From positions 38,034,659 through 38,098,658 of the forward strand of contig CM049313.1 in the NCBI GenBank assembly GCA_026874595.1: DNA of 64,000 nucleotides, in the 5' to 3' direction. Under the pieces are notes generated by a model, which had not been told where the DNA came from, searched no databases, and saw only the letters and a list, made by a program, of their open reading frames with translations. Shown piece by piece: positions 1-37,412 of this stretch (the stretch's first letter is position 1; every line of letters begins with the position of its first letter). This DNA comes from Sipunculus nudus. Taxonomy: Eukaryota; Annelida; Sipuncula; Golfingiida; Sipunculidae. A program made the translations under genes and the position numbers.

Positions 1-202
1 TAATTAATTTAGACCACTGTCTCATTCATTTTGTATATGTATTTATCTAAAATGGAAACATGACTTTATTCAATATTATGGTCTGCAAAAGGTAAATGAC
101 TGAAAAAAAGAAAAAGTGTTTCAGAAAGAGTAGCCTGCTTTGAAAAAATAGGAGAGAAAAATGTGTAGTATGCAATGCATCTCCCATCAGCTCTTCTGCA
201 TG
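1..202. other. unassigned flank, no gene seen
   Basis: AT-rich sequence to the left of the first transposon. No open frame with recognisable protein character, splice pattern or repeat was seen on either strand. Confidence 0.5.
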
Positions 203-204
203 TA

Positions 205-1755
205 CCGTATTTCCTTGAACAGACGCCGGACCTTAAATAGTCGCCTGCCTTATTTAGTCGCCGGGGCAAAACAATGTCCCAAAAAAATAAACGCCGGCCT
301 TAAATAGACGCCGGTCTTGTTCACAGGCCTTGTGTCAGAGTAGTTTCTATGTTTGCCACCAGATGTCTTTTCCCTTCATTATAATTGGTGTATTCACTGG
401 TCAAAATGACGATAGATTGTTGTATGAATTTCGGTTTGTGTTGTATTGATAATATGTTTAATTCCTCTTACTCAATAAATCATTCTTTTATCTTACGTGA
501 ATGCTTGTTTCCACGAGGGACACCATATATTCCCGATTCGTTCAATAAGCAATATACAAATACGTCAGCAGTGAGAAGGCTAATACTATCACAGCTATCA
601 AGCAATAGTAATTAGTACCGCTTGTAACAAGCAATAAAACTTGGTACGGTGAAAGTCTATATCTCACAGATGGTTGAACAGAACTGTTCAAATACGTTTT
701 GGCACACATTTCTTCTGTAGCATGCAGGCGCCAAATGATGGTGTCGAGCGGAACAATTTGTAGCTACTGTCAAGCCAAATTACGCTCCTTGCTTTCATTT
801 TTAGCGCTTTTAAATGGGTCCCTACTGGTACCAAAGCCACGCTTCTGAGATAATTTTTAAAGTTAAAAATAGTATGTACTCTTGTCCACAACTATATATT
901 CAGTAATATTCCCGGCAGTAAATGTCACATACCAGTATATACCAGGTCGGAAACGCTTGAATACGCACATGTGTCAAGCTGTATCAGATAAAAAACGGGA
1001 GACAAGTGTCATGAAATTGACCTACGCTTTGCCGTTATAAAGAACCAACCCCCTGTATTTTGATGGAATCAATATTACAAGTTATACGCGGTGAACAGTT
1101 AATGGAATTGCCACCCCGTGTTTAGTATATACAAGGCCAGAAACGCTTGATTACGCTGTGTCGAGCTGAATCAGTTAAATATTTAACGAGAGGAAAGTGT
1201 CATGAAAATGAATTACGCTGTGCCGTTATAAGCTGATAAGTACCAAACCCCCGTATTTCGATGGAACAAATGCTACCAGTTGTACGTTGAGAACAGTAAA
1301 TGGAAGAGCCACCCCGTATTCAGAGCGTAAAAATGTTACCAAGTTCACGCGGTGTAAAATAAATGGAACAGCCACATAAAACACTTGGATACCTGGTTTA
1401 GAGGGGCCCGCGCGGACAGATTTTTGTGTACAACTGCAATCTCTCGCTGTGATTCTGCGTTAATTCCAATTATGGTGCGTTATTGTGGAGATTGCGCGTG
1501 TCCCATATACCTAGGGCATCTAAGGAAATTTCGTAAACACAATCCGTGTACCGGCGATGTTTTCAATGTGTCAGTGATTAGTGACCGGCGGGTTCATTGT
1601 TTCGACGTGTTCTATTTTTAGTTTGTCTGACGAGCCTGATGACGTATTTTTTTAATAAACGCCGGCCTTAAATAGAAGCCGGCCTTGTTTAGACGCCGGG
1701 TCAAAGCAGTGTCTGAAAAAAATAAACGCCCGGGCGTCTGTTCAAGGAAATACGG
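205..1755. mobile_element. non-autonomous DNA transposon, TA-flanked, inverted termini
   Basis: The left end CCGTATTTCCTTGAACAGAC is repeated as its reverse complement at 1733-1755, giving a perfect 23-bp terminal inverted repeat. Both ends abut TA (203-204 and 1756-1757), the target duplication expected of Tc1/mariner-like insertion. Subterminal blocks on both sides repeat an AAACGCCGGCCTTAAATAG-type motif (about 285-320 and 1655-1700). The interior has a diverged tandem duplication of about 190 bp (about 935-1123 and 1124-1320, with a third partial unit to about 1375). No transposase was found, so it would depend on an enzyme supplied from elsewhere. A 78-codon frame at 1385-1621 resembles nothing I know and is probably chance. 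Confidence 0.85.
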
Positions 1756-1757
1756 TA

Positions 1758-2555
1758 AACATAAACTGAATAAAGATATGCTTCAAGTACTAAAAATGTA
1801 CACATGCTTCATCCATATTCCTCTACATGGAGATAAGGGCATTTTGAACATGTGCGATATAAGGACTTTTTTTTTTTTTTTAAAGAAAAACTACACAATA
1901 TCCCATTCTTGTTCTCACTGGACTGTGTAACTATACAGGAATATTAGGAACATGAACTTTTTTTCTGAAAAAAAGAGCGCTGCCGGTATAAAAAGTAATT
2001 TGCTACATTTTCAGTAAATCTTTAAAAAAGCAAACGCTGAAAAAAAATGGGATTTGGCTGGCCTGAATATTATTGCTGAGAACCAACAGGCACAAAGGTG
2101 CGACTTAAATGACTGACACAATCTGACAGATGTTCTAGGACTGCCATTAACCTCCCCCCCCCCCCCCCCACACACACACACACACACGATCTTTAAGTTT
2201 CAGGCACTGTACACTATAGCGACAGCTTGTCACCCCAAACGTCGATTTTAGATGAACTGGAGACGATGGGGTGACAGTACAAGCTATTGGGTTCGCATCA
2301 ATTCTAGTATGTGCAGATGTGCACGCCATTTCTGACACTACTTTTTCATTTTCATCTACTTCTCGAACTGCTATTTTCCTGAGTTAAGACAAAAAGTAAC
2401 GTTATTATGTTGGGGAAAATAATAATTATTACATCCACGGTTTACTTACGTGTATTCGTGCAGCAGTTTTTAATACCGAGGCTGGTTTTACTCGAAAAAC
2501 TCGTCTCCACGTCTGTCAGCGGGAGAATCATAACTTCCGGTAGGGGATTTCCAAA
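1758..2555. other. unassigned spacer with C-run and CA microsatellite
   Basis: Apart from a homopolymeric C run followed by (CA)n at about 2154-2187, nothing recognisable is present: no coding exon, RNA gene or repeat end. Confidence 0.5.
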
Positions 2556-5500
2556 CGGCTATGTGTAAAACTCGGAAGTCCGAAGTCGGAAGCAAGGATT
2601 TTTTTAATTAAAGCAATGTTCGAAGCATAATTAAAATGATACTACATCAATAGAAAGTACCATTTTATTTTTATTGATAGAATAAGGTCTTTTCTATCAT
2701 TATGTAAAAAATCAAAGTTATCCATCTGAAGTTATAGACTATTTCTTGCTCGGTAATGCCCGGTTATGGTCCAAATAACATGTGTAAAACTAGCCAGTAA
2801 TAGCTAATGCACTGGTCATCATGTCGTCAGCAAACGTGTCAAGCATTTTCAGTTTCTTAAATAACACATATTTATCATAAACTCTGTTTTGTAACATTAA
2901 TTATGCTGTTTTTATAATATATTATATTGATATTTTATTTCATTTTGTAAAACAAGATTATATAATTACTCATCAATATTTTCGCTATTACCATATTTTT
3001 TGTTTGTGGAAACATGAAAAAAAAATAAAAATTTGATAATATTTTAAAAATTACCCTGATAATATCATAGAGACTTAAACAGATAATTTGACAGAACCAC
3101 AAAACGTCCAGTAAATGTTTTAACAAGGGTGTTTCGAACAAAATATTTTATTTATCATGTATCAATTGAAAAACCTTTTCCTCTTCCATTGACCAAACAA
3201 TTTAATCATGATTATGAATTTCTTAAACTCTTATCTATTATGTAATACTTTTTATGCCAAATTATATTTTACATTTCATGGTCAGGTTGCACACATTTAT
3301 ATATATATATGTATGTATATATATATATACATATTAATCACATTGCAATGTGATATTTTCCCCTATATATGTACCTGCTGTAAATGGAACCTGTTTCAAT
3401 TCATGTTTTGAAATTTTGCCAAAATAGCATAATATACATGATGCTTTACAAAAATTTGTTTGCTACTGATTTCATCAGACGTATCCTGCAAAATTAAAAA
3501 TAACCACAAACATTAACAAAACCTTGACAGAAAAAAATACACAATGCATGTGTAAATAGATATGATCCCGATTGTAACATTTTACAATCATATAAAAAAC
3601 AATAGTTTCTGTTTTTGCAGAACGATTCAATATATAATAGATATTTTTTATGCAGTTAGGCACAATATTTATCAAATTAATGTTCTGAAAATTTGCAAAA
3701 CCACAGGACACAAACATTTATATACTTTATATATATATATATTTGTAAAATACGTCAACTAAAAAATCAATAAAACATCAAACAAAACATTTTGCATAGC
3801 CAAAAAAAGTTCATTAAATGTTTAAAAATAAATTGTTACAGAGCAAATGTTATAGATATAAAAAATTCTGTTTATTTATAGAACCTGATACCAGCAACTA
3901 TTAAGTCCGGAGAGAAGGGGGTCCGAAAGCACACGGTACTTCTGTATCGAGAATTCCGATTATAGTCCGGTTAATTTTGTTTCTGAGCATAAAAATATAA
4001 GAATCAAATAAAAATAGTGAGTATACACCGAATATTCAGATGCATATATTTTTATATAAAGATAAAAAATTACTATACAGCAAAAGTAGAATGGGAATAA
4101 TTAATATTTGTAATTGAAATATTTATCTTAGCGGTAAATATCTAACTTGATTCATCAATCCGGTTTGGTTCCATTATTGCATGGTGTCATCATTTTTATG
4201 TGGAATTTAAAGGAATGAATCATAAAGATGAGCAACAGGTTCAATAAAAATGCCTATATCCCGTAGCATCTTTAAGACACCAGGTCACCTCTAGACAGAC
4301 TTTTACTTGAAGCCCCAGATGTCTTACGTGTCGATAAAGATTCTATATGGTTATTTATTAAAGATTTTACATTCAAAATTGTAATTTCTTATCGAGATCC
4401 TTGTAATCGTATACAGTAATCCGAAGTTGAAGGGAGCACATTCTGTTTACATGCCCTTATCATGCACATATTATAACGTATGAGAGTGAAATCAGTTGCA
4501 AATATACTTTAAAATATTATTAAATATCCATTTATTTGAAGTTGAAATGTGATGTTGAAACATCAGGAGTGAATTTTAATATATAAATATCAAGATTGAA
4601 AAAGTTTGAAAGAAAGAGTTAAAACTTGAAAAAGAATTGATTTTAGTTTAAAAAAAAATGATTTGCTTAAATATACAAATCGATAAGATTTTATAATCAC
4701 ACATGTATTAGTATGTTATATATTACCTGGACTGTTGTATCCCTTTTCTAAGATATATTTTACCTTTTTTTTAAATATCGTAAAACTCTAACATATTGAA
4801 GGACATTTCGTTTTGTATTTGATACATGTATGTTTTTTCCAGCGATGACCTATACTGGGATATATTGAATTTTCATATTTGTTCAACGTATGGAAAATAT
4901 ATTACTGTTTTTATTGAATGACATGGTAATTTATAACTATATTTTTAATGCCGTATTAGGGTTTATTATACCATATTTATTATTCAGTGGTGCATCCATA
5001 GAGGGCGCAAGCATAACACCGAGGAATCCCCATCCCCCCCCCCCCCCCCCCCATCGCAGTACCGTGTGAGTCATACACGGTCTCCCCACAGAGCTCAGCT
5101 CGGGGTGGGATCGACCGTGAAAAATCTCACGGCTCCTCGGCTGATACTCAGACTCGCGCACTGTGCTGTCCGAGTCTGCATGTGCGCTCTCAGATCACAA
5201 AATTCGGTGAAATGCAAAGATTGTCATAAGACTTTAACATATCAATTATTTTACAACGATTACTACATTTAAATACTAGTAGTGACATTTTGCAAGTTAT
5301 AAATGTATAGACGCGCATTTCATCATTGACATTAACATGTTACGAACTTTTGAATATTTGGACTTTCCAATTTATACCGTAATGTTATAGAAATATAAAT
5401 ATTAAAGCCCAACAACCTGAAGTTTGAATACATTGTTCCAATACATGTAGGAGTATAGTTGTGGAACAGAAAATCTTCATAATCTTTCGTTTAAGGTGCC

Positions 5501-5655
5501 TCAATATATCCTCTTTACATTGCATATTTTAAAAATTTACCCCTTCCCATACCATCCCCATGTTAATATAAATAATTTTCACAAAACATAGCTCTAGATA
5601 GGGTGAAATATATTACGTGAAAATACCATCACATATATGTTTATATATATATATA

Positions 5656-5696
<41 letters not shown>

Positions 5697-6152
5697 TTTA
5701 CAAATAAAAAAATTAAGAACTTTTTCCGATTATGTATCATGTTTTGTGTTATTCACGCATTTAAAGCAGAATCATGCATAAGCAATTTTAATATATGCAT
5801 GCAACTATAATTATAATGAAACTGCATTGGGCTGTGGCTCTTAACTGACCACAAGTTAACCAGTGCGTCTCTGTGACTTCCGAGTTATACACATTGGATA
5901 ACATCCCAGCACTTCTGACTGACTTCCGAGATTGCTTCCGAGCACAAAATCGTCCATAACGTTCAGATTGAAGAATGGATAACTATTATTCTTCACAGAA
6001 TGATAATAAAGATCTTATTCTATCGGGGAAAAAAACAAAACGGTATTGAAGCGTTAGCATTTTGTATATGCTTTAAACTGCATTATTTATAAAACGATTC
6101 CTTGGTTTCCGGCGTCCGGCTTCCGACTTCCAACTTTACATATACGACCGCG
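2556..6152. mobile_element. foldback-type element with long inverted arms
   Basis: The left arm (about 2556-2818) and right arm (about 5859-6152) are imperfect reverse complements over some 260-290 bp. Matching landmarks are ATGTGTAAAACTCGGAAGTC against the reverse complement of 6110-6150, GATAGAATAAG (left about 2678, right about 6013-6024 inverted) and GCACTGGT at the inner ends. The arms are rich in CGGAAGT words. The interior of about 3.0 kb is very AT-rich, with (AT)n tracts at 3298-3330, 3728-3742 and 5640-5694 and a C-run at 5033-5051. It has no coding capacity that I can support. Long inverted arms without an open frame suggest a non-autonomous foldback-like DNA element; the interior may contain later insertions. 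Confidence 0.65.
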
Positions 6153-7270
6153 CCATGACACCTTCACTTTTGAATGCGAAGTACCGCTTCACGTGAATCG
6201 GTGCCACAGTGATGAAAGAAGGTAATAAATGTAATTATTTTTGTGTAACAACATTTTTTCTTCGATATTAAGCACATATAATACGACTATATAAGCCTGT
6301 GATGCCAAATAATACCAGACATGAAATATTTTGATCCGACCCTTAGAATGGGCGTTCTGTTGTGACTGCCATCATGACTCCAGGCCCTATCAGTTTATTT
6401 CAGAAGGCCTGAGTGTCATGTTGTCAAGGCTATGTACACTATGGAAAACAAATTGTGCTTCACTTTGAAGCATGCATTCTTCAAGATAACAAAACTGGAG
6501 TGAAAGTTCACTGTCAGCCTTAAATTACATTAACTGAATACTCACATTAGCTTTACACGTTGCGTCTGCTTGAAACCTGGTAAAATTGCTTTCGTTGTAA
6601 CTCGGGAGGCCTTTCAGAAAATCCCCCTGGAACGACAAGACAGGACACGAAACGGCATTATAAATCAGGGCTGCTTGGATAAGACAACGTTTTGTTTTGA
6701 ATATATATTCATCAGTCATCATTTCTATTAAAAAAGAAATGTGTCACATGCAAAAATACTGAAAGAAAAGAAACATAAACTGTTCATTTATACGTGATTC
6801 TGACCCACCATCTTGTTCCATTCATAGCCGATACCGTACGTGCACCAGAAACTGGACGTGCATATGCAAATACCGGAGAATGTTCCCGTTCAGGCACGCA
6901 TCTGGTCACTGCAGAAAATCTATATTCTTATTCAGAAATAGGATAAATGTCAAAATGACGCAATTAAAAAATTTCATAAACGAAAATGTAGGTAAAAATG
7001 GCACACAGACAAATATAATATAAAATAACAAATTCAGAAAGACATTTTGATCCAGTACATTGCATTAATTTATAAATGTCAGCCTCAGCATTCGACATGA
7101 AATTTTGCAGAGTACTGACCATGTGTAGGATAAAAAATTGGTACCGTCAGCTATGTACACTATAATAACCTACTTTTTGTGGACCGAAATTTTTGTTTTC
7201 TTTTTTTTTTCAAAGAGAAACGGTCAAGCATTAACAATTTTTATTCCTAATCATATTTAACAGTTTCTTA
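6153..7270. other. unassigned region with one candidate exon
   Basis: Apart from the possible minus-strand exon listed separately at 6546-6724, no repeat end or recognised gene is seen. An octamer word ATGCAAAT lies near 6862. A further minus-strand stretch (about 6805-6910) has a plausible acceptor, but its reading frame cannot be decided. Confidence 0.4.
6546..6724 (-). CDS. possible internal exon of an unrecognised secreted or membrane protein
   Basis: On the minus strand a pyrimidine-rich AG acceptor (ends 6725) precedes 179 nt without a stop, followed by a consensus GTGAGT donor (begins 6545). The peptide contains [20 protein letters not shown] and then [17 protein letters not shown]: three cysteines and two N-glycosylation sequons, which would suit an extracellular domain. 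I do not recognise the family. No partner exon could be firmly identified. It may equally be a chance open frame or a decayed exon. Confidence 0.25.
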
Positions 7271-7583
7271 GACAGTGGCGGATCCAGGGGGAGGGGGGCA
7301 CCCCCCCCCCCTGAGCTTTAACATCTCTAATTTTTTTTATTTATTTTCCCAATTATTCGTTATTCGTAATTTTTTTCATATATTTTTTATTCCCTTCCAA
7401 TAGGATTGTAAAGTCATCCACAGTTTATCATTTCTAATTCATAAATTGAGCATAATATTGAATAGCTCTGTGATTTGCTCCATTAATTATGATAACACCC
7501 AAATATTACTGTACGGAGATAGGCGGTCTGTTCGTCCTTACAGCAGCCTATTTTTCATAATAGTTTTTCATAATATATTTAGT

Positions 7584-7656
<73 letters not shown>

Positions 7657-7811
7657 ATTGCATATTTAATATATTATGTATAGGGACAAACATATATAGA
7701 TACAAAACAACATGCACAGTTTAAGAACTTAATTTTTTTTCTTAATATCATTAACCGCTAATCTAGTATATTAGCGCCTTCCTGTTCACGAATTTCTGGA
7801 TTCGCCACTGT
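7271..7811. mobile_element. short inverted-repeat element (CAGTGGCGGATCCAG ends)
   Basis: GACAGTGGCGGATCCAG at 7271 is mirrored by CTGGATTCGCCACTGTC ending near 7811, about 16 of 17 positions. The 540-bp interior is AT-rich and contains a G-run/C-run stretch near 7290-7310 and a pure (AT)n tract. Ends of the CAGNGGCGGATCC type are common on non-autonomous hAT-like elements in animals. No clean 8-bp target duplication is visible, so the superfamily is tentative. Confidence 0.65.
7588..7652. repeat. (AT)n microsatellite
   Basis: About 65 bp of pure TA dinucleotide inside the short inverted-repeat element. Confidence 0.95.
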
Positions 7812-9299
7812 CAAAGGAAGTGGAATACAACTTAAATGTAAAAGTGAAAATTTAGTTGAATTGTTTCAAAAATGGCATCTTTACCGAACTTGAAATTTAG
7901 TCGTTCGCAAAATTGGACAATTAATTTGCTGTTCTTTTTATTTAATGCCTTTAATGAAATATCCCATGAATGGCTGCAGCCTTCAGCACCAAATGTCACA
8001 AGGATATATTAAGTTATTAACCTTGTGACTGCTATATATATACGTAATATTGAGCTTCAGTTTGCCCACCCAGGTTAACCGACATTCTCCTATAGCTGAA
8101 ATGATATTTTGCACTTTTCCTTATATATGTGGAAAAAATAAAACTTGACATTTTCTTACAGGAAGAATATGATTAGAGTCAAATTATTTTCAAATTGGTA
8201 AACTGAAGCTATAAGAATTAACTACATACTTGTTTGATAAAAAAATCTGACAAAACATGATGTACATAATGCTTGTTAATTGTCTGTATTCTGTAAGTTA
8301 AATGATATTTTCCACTTTCCGTGAAAAGTCGAGTAAACGATAACACTTCATAGCTTTCATATCATTGCAAGCAATTCTATAGAGCATGCGAATTTGAATA
8401 GGTAAGAAATTATTTCAATTGTACTTTCAAAACAATGTTCCCATGAAAAGTTGAACATTATGATTTAATGTGATATTTTAAAGTGTAATGATTGTGACGA
8501 AATATCTTATCTATTGATGGTGTGACTGGTAAACAGATGTCAGCCATATGGATGGTGACATTTATGTCGGACTCTTTTAGTAAAACAGAATATTTTCGGT
8601 TTCACCCCCTTATTCATTATTACCCACTGTACCACGCACAGTATGGTGTAGTTCGTTGAAAAATACTGTTTAATTGAAATATAATTTAATCTAAACCTTC
8701 AAAGAATCAAACTGCATTATTTCTAATTGGTTAAACACGAAATTAAAATGTACATTCTCAGGAAGGTAGCATTGTAAGACATCAGGCCTACTACCCGTCA
8801 GTTATCAGTATTTGGACTGATCCATTAATAGGCCTCCCCTTTTGTAAAGTAGGCTGGCCTACAGCAGGGAATGTCTAGGCATCCCCATTCTTCTGCGTGC
8901 ACTTGAATGATGCAGACGTGGTCCACTGATCCCACGTCTGGTCAGCACTTGGTTTAATCATTTAGACGTGTTAAGGGGCTCAAGGATAATCGACATAAGG
9001 CGAAGTTCAGTAGCCTGCCGCGACCCTTGTAGCACCCTGTTTATCACGTTAAACTAAAACTGGCAGTATACAGTAAGGACAGAAATTTCGGCAATTTGGT
9101 AATTTAAAACTTAATTTATGTGTTGTTTTCTATTATCTGTGGGAAAAATCCTTCTGCATGACTGCTTTTTTAAAAGGTTGGCCACGCCAGGTATAGTAGG
9201 CACGGCCATAAACCAGCCCTGGTATGAAGCCATACCCCTGGCTGCTTCAGAGAGCTGAGGTAGCCTTCAAGCTCAACTGCTACCTTTCCCTCTGATTCG
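7812..9299. other. unassigned AT-rich region
   Basis: About 1.5 kb with no recognised exon, RNA gene or repeat terminus. The stretch at about 8880-9045 is less AT-rich than its surroundings but has no coding signature. Confidence 0.4.
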
Positions 9300-9366
9300 G
9301 GTTCTTCTTCTTCTCTCTCGCTCTTTCTCTCTCTCTCTCTTTTTCTCTCTCTCTCTCTCTCTCTTC
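9293..9366. repeat. CT-rich microsatellite
   Basis: Interrupted (CT)n/(TTC)n tract directly abutting the LTR-like segment. Confidence 0.9.
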
Positions 9367-10056
9367 TGTAACACTTGGCGTGAAATGTCTGGGAGAATGA
9401 ATAAAGAAGTCAGTGGTCTTTTGTTAACAAATAATTATAATTTATTCTTAAGACAACTCTAACAATACAATACACTAAATCAATACAATTATACAGTAAA
9501 ACAGCGGTATAGCAACAAGTCAATGCAATCACATAGAAAAATAATGTGTACCTGGATACCAAAACCATCACAACGACAAGTCCTTTAAATGTAAACTCTC
9601 GGAGAATGACAGTCCAGTGCAAAGCTCCTGCAACAACCCAGAAAGTAAACTGAAGTCCAAATGCACAAAATTCAGGAGAAAGTCTTTGAAAATCTATAAT
9701 TGCCGCATTCGTCGGATAAGGTCCTAGAAACTGATACAAGCTTCTGCGTCCGCTTGAATCTGCTCTGCTGTTCTCTCTCTGTCTGGTTCTAAAACACAGC
9801 CCCCTTATATACCTTCACACCCCAAGCCGAGAATTTTCCATTTCTCGAACAGTCCATAAGGTCTTGCACAACACAGATAACACGCGTTTCAGGAATTCTC
9901 TAGAAAAACAGCGCTGTGTATCTCCACATACCAGGCTCATCACGTGACCTCGGCCAGGCGTGAAAACTCAACGAGAGTTCACTCAGTACGGATTAAACAT
10001 AGAATGTAATACGCGGCCAGACACGAGTGCCACAACAGGAGTTACGCCCGTGTCAC
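9367..10056 (-). mobile_element. probable solo LTR of an LTR retrotransposon
   Basis: Read on the minus strand the segment starts TGTGACACGGGCG and ends GCCAAGTGTTACA, so it has the TG..CA and short inverted ends (TGTRACAC) of an LTR. Inside, in order, lie a TATA box (GGTATATAAGGGGG, about 9803-9816) and, some 350 nt further, an AATAAA signal (about 9444-9449): the U3-R-U5 layout. A 109-codon minus-strand open frame (9410-9739) lies inside and is best seen as chance. No internal gag-pol sequence flanks it, hence solo. The flanks show no matching 5-bp target duplication, which lowers confidence. Confidence 0.5.
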
Positions 10057-10080
10057 ATAATAAAAAGAGCACCTGTAACA

Positions 10081-10340
<260 letters not shown>

Positions 10341-10514
10341 ATATAACTGTCATTTAAAGAAATTTATGCAAAAGGTTTTACTCGAAATCATTTACTCGAC
10401 CTCATACAGGGTACGCATCGTTAGGTAACTAGTTTGCTGGACTTACTGAAATACATGTTTTATTCTAAATAGTTGAATATGATATTTTATGCTGAATGCG
10501 GTTAAAAACTAGTT

Positions 10515-10715
10515 GTCATGTTCGCGATGGTAGCGCTCGGTAAAAGTCGTTAGCGCTCGGTAATCACAAGTATGTAAGAATTAACACTGCCCGTTGTAGG
10601 AGTAGGGTAACGCTCGGTAAAAAGTCCGATCGTTCGGTAGCCCCACGCGGGTCAGAGCAATGCCTGGTGTGAATCAAGGGTAACGTTAGCGCTCGGTAAA
10701 AAGACCGACCGCTCG
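10515..10715. repeat. cluster of GCGCTCGGTAA words
   Basis: The word GCGCTCGGTAA or a near match occurs five to six times in 200 bp, often followed by AAAGTC or AAAGACCG. Spacing is irregular, so this is a degenerate short repeat, not a clean tandem array. Function unknown. Confidence 0.6.
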
Positions 10716-11869
10716 ATCCCAAGAGAGACCAGTCCTATAGCTGAAAATGCAGTTTTGCTGAAACAATGTCCAATGGGCGAAGTCACTTGCTGCCTATAAA
10801 GGAGACATGCCAGTTTAATGGTCATGCAGTTGATTGACAAGTGGACATGCATGGACTTGTGACAGGACAGAGGAAGTTACTACAACGGTATAAAACAATT
10901 GAACCCTGGGTCGAAATATACAAATTAAAGCCACATTCTTCGCCGAAATTCTTCGAGAAAAATGATCTATAATGTGACTTGTTCAAGCATTTAATTTTCA
11001 TTATTGTTTTGTACTTTTAGACGAATTAGTATAAATTGATATCAATATTATTGTTCGTATTAGTTAATATTTTATATATAGATTATATTTTTGTTAGAAG
11101 AAGACGACGACGAGGAAATTATGAATTAAGACATCAAAGCAAGAAGAATATATGCAACCAACCAGCCGTGTTTCACTGACAGATGCGAATGCACCTGTAT
11201 ATGGAAGCAATAGAAAACAGGTATGTGCATGTGAACTTTACTTAACCACTGGTAAATAAAGAATGCCTTTTCCTGTTGCATCCGATTGATAAAGATTGAT
11301 TATCATTCATATCAAAACATGTTGCATTTAAAATTCAAAGCTAGAGAATAATGCTAAGAATAATGCTTCGCTCTTTCAACACTACATTATGATACACACG
11401 TCGTATCTCATTTAAAAGAATGAATATATGAAAAAGTAAGATCCCGCTGCCTCCGTGGCGTCAATAATGCATGAATATAAAGAAATGAAATTATAAAATA
11501 ATCCATTTCCTACATCCCAAGTCGAAACTAGGAAAATATATTTTATTTCTATTAATGTGAATAACGTAGTTAATTATTGAATTGTAATCTGTTTAATCTA
11601 TTTTATAATCTAAAAACACTCTTTCTTATACATTTCGTGTTTTTATTCTCAACTTTGGTGTACTTTTTAAAAATAACAAAAACTTTATATATTATTTTTA
11701 ATTGATCTATACGTACAAAACTTAATATCGGTACAATCAATATTGTCAGTGTCCAGTAAAATTTTTAGATCAGTTGATATATTTTTGTTTACGAAATATA
11801 TATCTTAAGAAAAATGTAAATCAAGGGATATTCACAATACAGTTTAGTTTTATCAAAGACATCTCATAT
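10716..11869. other. region upstream of COPS2, no gene seen
   Basis: AT-rich sequence between the short-word cluster and the CpG-rich COPS2 promoter region. No exon or repeat end was recognised. Confidence 0.45.
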
Positions 11870-11997
11870 AAGGACGCGCGGAATCGCCTGATATCGACGC
11901 GTGATGACGCTGATCAAAAGTATCCAAGAATCGCAAAATTACGTTCAGATGTTCGTGTTGTTCAACTTGCAAATGCGCATGCGCGAAAACTAGCAAG
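11870..11997 (+). promoter_or_regulatory. COPS2: COPS2 promoter-proximal region and 5' leader
   Basis: A short CpG-rich island in AT-rich surroundings (ACGCGCGGAATCG, ATATCGACGCG, TGCGCATGCGC) immediately precedes the COPS2 start codon. No TATA box is placed convincingly, consistent with a housekeeping-type promoter. The transcription start is not fixed by the sequence. The A at -3 of the ATG (CAAGATG) gives a good initiation context. Confidence 0.6.
11974..11984. promoter_or_regulatory. NRF-1-type palindrome TGCGCATGCGC
   Basis: The sequence contains the perfect palindrome GCGCATGCGC, the core of the NRF-1 recognition site known from animal housekeeping promoters. It ends 14 bp before the COPS2 ATG. 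Binding is inferred from the motif only. Confidence 0.6.
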
Positions 11998-37011
<25,014 letters not shown>

Positions 37012-37318
37012 ATGAATGATCTTCATAAACATATATAAATGTCTGATATGCTCAAGTCAGAGCTGTTGTTATATAAGATTGTAAGTGCCAGCTTCAGTGG
37101 TGATTTACCTCTGCTGCAGCTTTAATGGTAATATCTTATCTTATATATATATATATATATATTAAATAACTGAAATGAGATCCAATTTTATGATATACTT
37201 GACCTGAACAGCAGTAGTCTGGACTTTTGGTTCTGTGTGGTAAACTGTAATTGTTTAAAATGTTTTTCTTTTGTCTAAATGCAGTTACAAACTCCACCAT
37301 ATTCAGTATATGAGTATT

Positions 37319-37324
37319 AATAAA
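37319..37324 (+). terminator. COPS2: COPS2 polyadenylation signal AATAAA
   Basis: Consensus AATAAA about 308 bp after the stop, followed by a GT-rich stretch (GTGCTGGTG) near 37340. It gives a 3' UTR of about 330 nt. A second AATAAA near 38692 could serve longer transcripts. Confidence 0.6.
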
Positions 37325-37412
37325 TTATATGGACTCGTTAAGTGCTGGTGATTTCTGAAGAGTGTCACTGTCACAAAAGTGTCCATTTGTTGAAGCTAGA
37401 ATCCTTTATTAG

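Noticed and set aside
9410-9739. 109-codon hydrophobic minus-strand frame
   Set aside because: Located between the TATA box and polyadenylation signal of the LTR-like segment, with no known domain.
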